Shown here one piece after another: positions 57,601-64,000 of a DNA stretch of 64,000 nucleotides. The stretch spans positions 2,728,001 through 2,792,000 of the forward strand of contig JARFXM010000009.1 of assembly GCA_029532625.1 (NCBI GenBank), given 5' to 3'. The notes under the pieces were generated by a model, which had not been told where the DNA came from, searched no databases, and was given only the letters and a program-made list of their open reading frames with translations. How positions within the stretch are numbered: position 1 is the stretch's first letter; the number at the start of each line of letters is the position of its first letter. The translations under genes were made by a program, and so were the position numbers. Origin of the DNA: Lomentospora prolificans. Taxonomy: Eukaryota; Ascomycota; Sordariomycetes; Microascales; Microascaceae.

Positions 57601-58084
57601 TTGCTATAATGTCCATCATGCTGAGCGCGTCGCTCGGCGTCTTGACGGCGCTGCCGTGCACAACAGCTTTGGTCAAGCGGTAAAATATTACCTCCTCGGT
57701 GGAGTAAGAGCTCCGCCACCGCACAGGAGGCAGTTTTTCCACGCCGCTCTGTGACTGGCTATGGGATGTTGAATAGCGGTATAGAGCTTTAAGGATAGCG
57801 GGCGCATCGACGTACTCGAGCTCGAGGACGGTCTGGAGGTAGAGGGGTATTCGCGGGTCGAGGCAGTCGCTGTTGCCGGCACGCGGTCGAAGAAGCAGGT
57901 CGGCGAGGGCGTCGGGAGGGATAGGATATTTCGACCGCAGATGAGGCACAAAGGACTGGAATTTGGAGATGCTCAAGCGTTTAAAGAGGCACTTGTCGAG
58001 GAAGTCATCCCAGGCCTTCATCGATGCGACCTGAACACGGAGAAAAAGATCGCGGTTGGCCACGACTTCAGTGGTGGAAGCCAT
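54690..58084 (-). CDS. NUT1: Mediator subunit Med5 (Nut1)
   Basis: Five exons: 58084-57421, 57328-57075, 57005-56430, 56357-55820 and 55759-54690; phases 1, 0, 0 and 1; 1033 aa. The start MASTTEVVANRDLFLRVQVASMKAWDDFLDKCL and the stretches FQSFVPHLRSKYPIPPDALADLLLRP and GYLAEE-type segment LAEETLKGGLEYLVDTFLLPSLVPAIRFL fit fungal Med5. The last is formed only when the 60-nt intron 55819-55760 is removed. The protein is helical with an Ala run and acidic Asp-rich end. Med5 belongs to the Mediator tail module with Med15, Med16, Med2 and Med3 and helps pass activator signals to RNA polymerase II. The 60-nt intron is in frame and stop-free, so an ORF-only view would miss it. Confidence 0.9.
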
Positions 58085-59341
58085 GGCTGCGGTGGTTCTG
58101 TCAATGGAAAATATCGTTTATGACTCGATATAAGATGCCGACATCACGAGGGGTAATTCTTGGGGTTGCGACAATTCGTCGTAGCTGGCGGTGGCGCGAA
58201 GCTGGGTGATTGGAGACGCAAGGCTGAAGAAGCACAGGGCCGATGCGACTGTTGCAGAGATGGAGGAGCTATGGCTCGGATTAGTTGTCAAGACAGAGGT
58301 CGCCAGAATCCTCATCATGTGGCACGGCGGAACGGGCTGACCCCCGGAAGAAAGGTGGATGACGAGCCGAGTAACAATGGTTATTGGGGTCGCTAATGTC
58401 AGATGCCGCGTGGTTTGAGTTTGGGGCTTAAGCTTTTTGAGGTTTTGAGGGACCAGGAACAAACGCTAGCTAAGATCTGGCTTGCTCCCAAGCATCAGGC
58501 TGGCTACCAGTATGGATACTTGCCAGGCAGTTGGTGTGCCTGGCCAGCCTGGCTGGCTGGCTGGCTGGCTGTGGAGCCACCACGAGAGCTCGTTCTATTT
58601 GATCAAATAATTGATCTATGGACTGAGGTAATAATGCCTGCCCAGTCAGCACCCATCGGTCATGACCTACCAGCGAGTGGCACAGGGCAGGGCACTGACA
58701 GAATCCAGTGCAGCCGCTGAGCTGAATCCAACCAGGCATCAACTAATAATAATCTGGACTCCAGCTTGGAAGTTTTTAATAGGTCTCAGCCAGGCACCAC
58801 AGGTACTGCTGGCCCCACCACATCTTGATAGATATAATGGATTGATTGATTAATTATTGACTGGATCCCCATGTCTCTGGGTGTTATCTCATGGGCCATT
58901 AGTTGATACATGTGCTAGTATGCCAGCACCCTAACTGCACCACTGCTGGCTGGCACTGTAAACAGGCCAGCCCAAGGGTCAGTAACCAAGACTTCCACAA
59001 GATCAACTTGACCCTTTGCCAGCACCTGCCAGGCTACCGATGGGTCAGTATTTACCTATGTACATTTGATTGATCCCCATCACTGAATCGTCAAAACACC
59101 TATCGCAATCTAGGCCAGGCCCATTTACTAGCAAGATCGATTCTCGCTTTACAACGAGTCGAATCGATTTACTAACTCGAAAGGATATCAATCGATTGAT
59201 ATTGATCTATTTAGGCGTAGCAAAAATCTGCTACTGCCCTCATCATGGCGCGGAAACTGGTTCATTTGCCAGTATGTAATTTGTCCCCAAAATACTCAGC
59301 ACTGGCCGGCACAGAGAAACAACAACCTGGCTGGCCTGGCG
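58085..59341. other. MED5 upstream region with palindromes
   Basis: About 1.26 kb lies between MED5 (start at 58084) and the end of the IRC20-like gene. It contains GGCTGG/CCAGCC arrays (58545-58572), an 18-bp perfect palindrome at 59185-59202 and an 8-bp inverted repeat (59136-59143 with 59161-59168). No coding sequence is recognised. Confidence 0.55.
59185..59202. repeat. 18-bp perfect palindrome
   Basis: ATATCAATCGATTGATAT equals its own reverse complement. It stands about 140 bp beyond the stop codon of the IRC20-like gene. Confidence 0.95.
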
Positions 59342-62300
59342 TTAGACCGCCTCGCTAGATATCGACGACCAACCACCTTCTGTTGGCACGCCAGCTTGCG
59401 GCGGCTCCAGGTTCTGCCCAAAAAGGCACTGCCAAACATCACGCTTATCGACCACCTCGCCGCCAATTCCATCTTTCCTAATGAGACGGGACAACTGCGG
59501 CGCCTGTTCCATCTCAAGAGCATTTGCCATGTCAAACTCTGCCGCCGTAGTCTCTTGCGACTTCCCTTTCCCCATGCGGCCGATGTGTTCAATACGGCGC
59601 TTTACCGAGAGATTATAGATGGACTCTTCTACCGTTCCGTCTATCACATAAAGCCACACAGTCGTCTCGTGCTGTTGTCCGATTCGGTCAATGCGAGCGA
59701 TGGCTTGAAGTTCTAGCGCGGTATTGAGCAAGGGTTCGCAAAGAAACACGTGGTTTGCGTTCACAAGGTTCAGCCCGCTTGAATGAGATCGGGCGTACAG
59801 AATGAAAACCTCGATACTCGGATCTTCCTTGAACGTCTTGATACCGTTTGGCTTCGTGATAGATGTATAACCGATCCGGTAACGTTTGAACGCATTCTCT
59901 AGAATCAAAAGGAAATATGAGAATCTATAACAGCAGCGTGTTAGCACCTTGAGAATGATCACCCTGATTAGACATTATCTTACGATGAGTAGATGATCGA
60001 CTTGGACCCCGGGTCAGATTGCCGCAGCCATAGCAAGTGTCGAACGAGATTGTCAACCTTGGTCGTGAAAGATGGACCATCCAAATCAATATTCCTAATC
60101 GCCTCCAGTTTATCCGGACTGAATCCAGTGTATATGACTGATTGCGATGGTTGGACATGTTTTGAGCTACCCGGTGCTGAATTGCCTTCCGTCCCGCCAC
60201 TGCTGCCCTCGTCAATCGCCTCCGCATGGATTCTTAGCTGTTGCGGCTTTAAGACGATATCATGTAAATTGGATGGCTTAAGATGTTGCTTGCAAACAGG
60301 ACAGTTCCTATGTGCCCGAAACCAGAGCATCATGCATTCCTTGCAGAATTGATGGCCGCATATCGTAAGAACACCTGCGACGAACGGTGTCTGGCAGATG
60401 ACGCAAATTCTGGGCTCGCTCGACTTGGAGCCAGTCTCCTTCAAGTTGACAACTATGAGTGTTATACGTTAGCTTCGCATACTTGAATGGGCCTCTTGCC
60501 GTCCGAGACAACTGACGGTATCTATGCTTAGACTCAGCTGCTGCTAATCTCTGCTGCAGCTTGTCTTCCGCAGCTTGCATCCCTTGCATTGTTCTGTCGT
60601 CCTTGCCGTTCTCGTACGGTAGCACACTATCAGATACAGCTTGTAACTGGCGGTAGTACTCCACCCGCGCGTTCATGGTCGTTGTGAAGAGTTCTAGCTC
60701 CGATTCCATCGCCGTAGCCGCCTTAGTTTGGGCCATCATGTCTTTCTGTATCGCCAACATGTGCAAGTTCACCACCTGGGCCTCTAGATTCTGCCGCTCA
60801 CCGGCGTTGGCGTCTTCTTTGAAATATCGGTTCTTGATCTGACGCAGCCCGCTGATGATGCCTCGCATGGAGCTGACGGCCTGGTCTGGTTTGAGCCTGT
60901 CACGCGTCGCCTTAAGCTCGAGGAAGAGGGGGCCGTACGAGGTTGTACCGTCCAAAGCATTTGCTGTCTCCATCTGCATCTCATGTCGAACGCGCTCGTT
61001 TATCTGCCCCGTGATGGCATCCTGCCGGTCCGCAACAGCGGCTCGTAGGACCGAGACGTAAGCGAGTAGCTTATCCTGCAACTTTGTCGAATCGGCGAAT
61101 TCCTCTCCTGTTCGTTCGACTCCTTCCTCATCCTCGTCAACCAAAGGTTCGAGCAAGATCTGGATCACTTGTTCCCTCCACTCGTCCAACTGATCTGCCT
61201 GTTGGTTGAGGATCTCATACAACTCTTCGAGCTGCCCAATCAAGGACCGAGATTCCAAACCGCGTTCTTTCTTGACCACGAGCTCTGGAATTGTGGTGAA
61301 TGACTGTTCGGATGCCCTACTAGAAAGTCGGTTCCTGAGTGCCTCAGTCTTGCGATAACTCTATTTCGGAGTTAGAGACGATGAGTTTCAACCAGTAGTA
61401 AGAGAGTCAGACTCACCTCGGCTAAGATTTTTCGACGTATGGTCTTCGCGGTCTCGTAGGCCTCGTCTTCGAGGCCTTGAAGCCGCTTGAACTCTTCCGA
61501 GTCTGGTTCGGTGAAGTCTTTATTCTCCTTGATCTGGAAATACGCATTGGCACAGAAGAAGACGGCCCGGTGCTGGACTTCGAGGATTGAGCGTAACTTC
61601 CGCCGCAACTCGGCGATCCCAGCTTGGTGCTCCTGGCTACAACAGGCTTAGTGGGATGACTCCGAACCCCCAACAAGACGATAACATACCTATAGGTTTC
61701 ATTTTCCAGCTCATAGCCGTCCGCACCCTCAGCCCATACGCGACCGCCCGAAGCCTCGCGGATAGCGTTGTCGAGCTTCTTTTGGAAATCGTCTACAATG
61801 GGAGCCACCTCGCCCCTCACTTTCTCCCAAATAGCCAGTGCTTCCTTTACGCGCGGGCCGTTCTCCAGCAATTGGCCCCGGGTAAGCCTTGACATGAGAT
61901 ACCCTCTTTGTTCTGTGATGATCGTCCTCTCATTCTGCTCTATCATTGCATCCAAAACTTCATCAACGGTTCTCATTGGACGATTCCTGGTGCCTCCATA
62001 AAGACGGCGAATTAAGACCTCAGGATGGAGGGCGGCTTGCCTGAGCCGGTTGAGCCACGTTCCCATCCGATCATGGTAATTCTCGGGCTTCCAGTTCATC
62101 ACTACGGGTGTGCCCTGAGCGTCAAGATCGCAGTCTTCGGTCATCTCCTTGAACATGGATTGGTAATGTTGCTCCTCTACGGCGGCAAAGGGCACGGTGA
62201 TAACATATCGATTCTGCCGCGGGAGTTTAATCTCGTCCCGAACCGCGGCTTTGGTGTGTCGGAGAGCTAGGGCATGGAAGAGCTGTCGGAATACTGCCTT

Positions 62301-64000
62301 ATGTCTTGTCGTGAGATCTTTCCAGGACTCAGTGAGGAAGTTGAATGGTTCATAGCGCAAGAATATCAGCAAGCCTCGAAGATCTTGGACTGCGTTTTTG
62401 ACTGGAGTCCCAGTGATACCCCAAGCGTGGACGCGAGGTACGAGCTTAGCGACCTCGGCTGCACGGCTAACGCCGCTCTCAATCATCTGTGCCTCATCCA
62501 AGCAAACCCTCCACCACAGGAGCTGCATCAACGGCGACTTTGTTCGGTAATACTTTCGTTCGTGGCGTCTAGATCGCGCGGGCGGCTCTAAAACGTAGTT
62601 GAGTTCTGTGGCGAGAACGGAGTAAGTCGTGATTACAATGTCCTGCTCAGCTAGCTCGTATACAAGGCTGAGCTCCTCTTCCCGATCCCTAACCTTGCAC
62701 CCAGCATAATTCATTATCTTTAGGTGAGGTGCATGTCGGGAGAGTTCATCCATCCACTGTCGGCGAAGAGACTCGGGCGTCACTACTAGCGTTGCACCCG
62801 TCGGATTGATAGCATGAGGGTCATCAAAATTGAGTTCGGGGTTTTGTTCCGGACGAGGGTGAAGGAGAATAAGCCCAATCATCTCCAAGGTTTTACCAAG
62901 ACCCATTTCTTCAGCAAGGATACCACCCTTGAGGAACTGTTCAGAGGCACGAAAGTGCGTCAAATCAGTTGCAATTAGATGGAAGACATCACTCAGGTAG
63001 CATTCTCTACCATTCAAATCACGAACCCGACGGAATGAGAGAGGAAGGCGATCAGGGGACTCTTCGCCTAGTCTTTTCAGGCGGCTTGGAGAACCAGGGT
63101 TTTCTTTAGACCATTCTACGCCCTCGCGTCGTAGAAGCCACTTTAGAGTTCTCTTCTGAAAAGGGTAAAGAGTCGAGGTCATTCCAGGAATATCAACTGA
63201 TTCTAGAGTATTATCTTCTTTTGGCGGAGTGTATGCCGCTTCGTAAAAGTCTAGTGGTGACCATTCAGCGCTATCATGAGCAGACTTCCCATCTAGCGGA
63301 AAGAATGTGTCAAGAACGGTTCGAATTGTCTGGTACGACTGATGGCCTAAGGGACTGTGATAGTGAGTTCGGGACTCCCAGTAAAGCTCAAAGGAGAGAT
63401 GAATATCGATGCGGCCTTCGTGATGCGAGACCTCAACATCAAAAACTGATGTAAGCCCGGCCTCCTGGCAACGCTTTAACCCATCATTACCCGCCGCGTT
63501 GATGATTGCCGAAGCCTCAGCTGTCAGAACCCCGCTCGGAAGAGCAATAGTCACGCTCAATGGATTGACTGGTGACCCAGAGCGAGACACGATACTAACA
63601 GCGGCTTCATCGGAATTTTGAGGGGATGAAGACAGTGACAGGGTTACATATTCGCCAATGTGGGATCGAGAAAAAGACCGGTTGTCGACAACGTTTAAAT
63701 GCGGCTGGTCTCGCGAGATGGTAAGGGCCCCACGGCCGACAAAAAGGGTCTCAGTTTCGGGAGCTTCCAGCCGGAGCTTCTTCAAAGGGCGTTCGGGCCG
63801 TTCATCATCGCGGGGTAGTGCTCGTAGGAGATGAAGGAAGTCCGCGGGAAATGGTTCTATCATGCGAGAGACATTTTAGCGCAAGGGTTTCCGCGAATTA
63901 TTTGCGCTGGGACTCACCTTCAACTCCAATGTCGAAATGCGCTAATTTCGCGGCCTTGGAATTGCCTCCGACCTTGGCTCCGCGTCGATTGGACTGCGAC
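59342..64000 (-). CDS. IRC20: IRC20/SHPRH-like SNF2 helicase with RING finger (partial, 5' end outside)
   Basis: Six exons seen: >64000-63918, 63856-61690, 61636-61417, 61360-60517, 60452-59984 and 59924-59342; about 1455 residues within the window, and the frame stays open to the right edge. The SNF2 lobe 1 has the Walker A motif GGILAEEMGLGKTLEM (about 62880-62940) and the DEAQ box VCLDEAQMIES (about 62490). A C3HC4 RING (CVICQTPFVAGVLTICGHQFCKECM...CPVCK) lies at 60270-60405, inserted before lobe 2, and motif VI is QAIARIDRIGQQHET. A RING between the two helicase lobes is the hallmark of Irc20/SHPRH. These act as E3 ligases in DNA damage tolerance and, for yeast Irc20, regulation of 2-micron or recombination events. 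The donor at 60516 is GTCAGT, weaker than the others. Confidence 0.9.

Noticed and set aside
1..64000. tRNA, 5S rRNA, CRISPR arrays, transposases or secondary-metabolite genes
   Set aside because: I looked by eye for tRNA B-box words (GGTTCGANNCC), conserved 5S text, regular spaced repeats and characteristic enzyme motifs, and found none. A covariance-model search could still reveal small RNAs.

Overview
The window is nuclear DNA of a filamentous ascomycete (Pezizomycotina). Gene content, short introns (mostly 50-130 nt, GT...AG) and protein families such as fungal RFX, Irc22, Elp5 and Med5 point to Sordariomycetes; I cannot fix the genus by eye. I could model 21 protein-coding genes, nearly all by joining exons at consensus splice sites in matching phase. 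I saw no tRNA, rRNA, transposase, CRISPR array or secondary-metabolite cluster.

Layout. 1-1204: no recognisable gene. 1.2-10.5 kb: EIS1-like eisosome protein (+), SFK1-like membrane protein (-), the CDK7/Kin28 kinase of TFIIH (+), Mid1 calcium-channel subunit (-). 11.9-16.7 kb: YOP1 (-) and an RFX-type transcription factor (+), divergent. 20.0-25.9 kb: aspartokinase HOM3 (+) after a 3.3-kb gene-free stretch, then the F-box protein recyclin-1 (+). 26.3-37.4 kb: a CLPTM1 family protein (-), COPII scaffold SEC16 (+), checkpoint clamp subunit HUS1 (-). 40.1-48.2 kb: an uncharacterised zinc-finger protein with a C-terminal CaaX box (+), SNARE SEC22 (-), an ASXH-domain protein (-), Elongator subunit ELP5 (+), a U4/U6.U5 snRNP 27-kDa homologue (+). 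48.7-58.1 kb: ornithine acetyltransferase ArgJ (-) and imidazoleglycerol-phosphate dehydratase HIS3 (+) as a divergent pair, then IRC22/TRAP-alpha-like (-) and Mediator MED5/NUT1 (-). 59.3-64.0 kb: an IRC20/SHPRH-like RING-helicase (-) that runs off the right edge.

Themes. Most genes are housekeeping. Early secretory pathway and membrane genes are prominent (YOP1, SEC16, SEC22, IRC22, CLPTM1, RCY1, plus EIS1, SFK1 and MID1 at the plasma membrane). Three amino-acid biosynthesis genes occur; the ArgJ/HIS3 intergenic region holds a perfect TGAGTCA Gcn4/CPC1-type site. The less ordinary material is the CaaX zinc-finger protein, the ASXH protein, tandem-repeat arrays in the ArgJ/HIS3 promoter, a recurring decamer and palindromes in intergenic DNA, many long A/T homopolymers, and three in-frame stop-free introns. 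I did not find a clear candidate for a wholly new multi-gene system.
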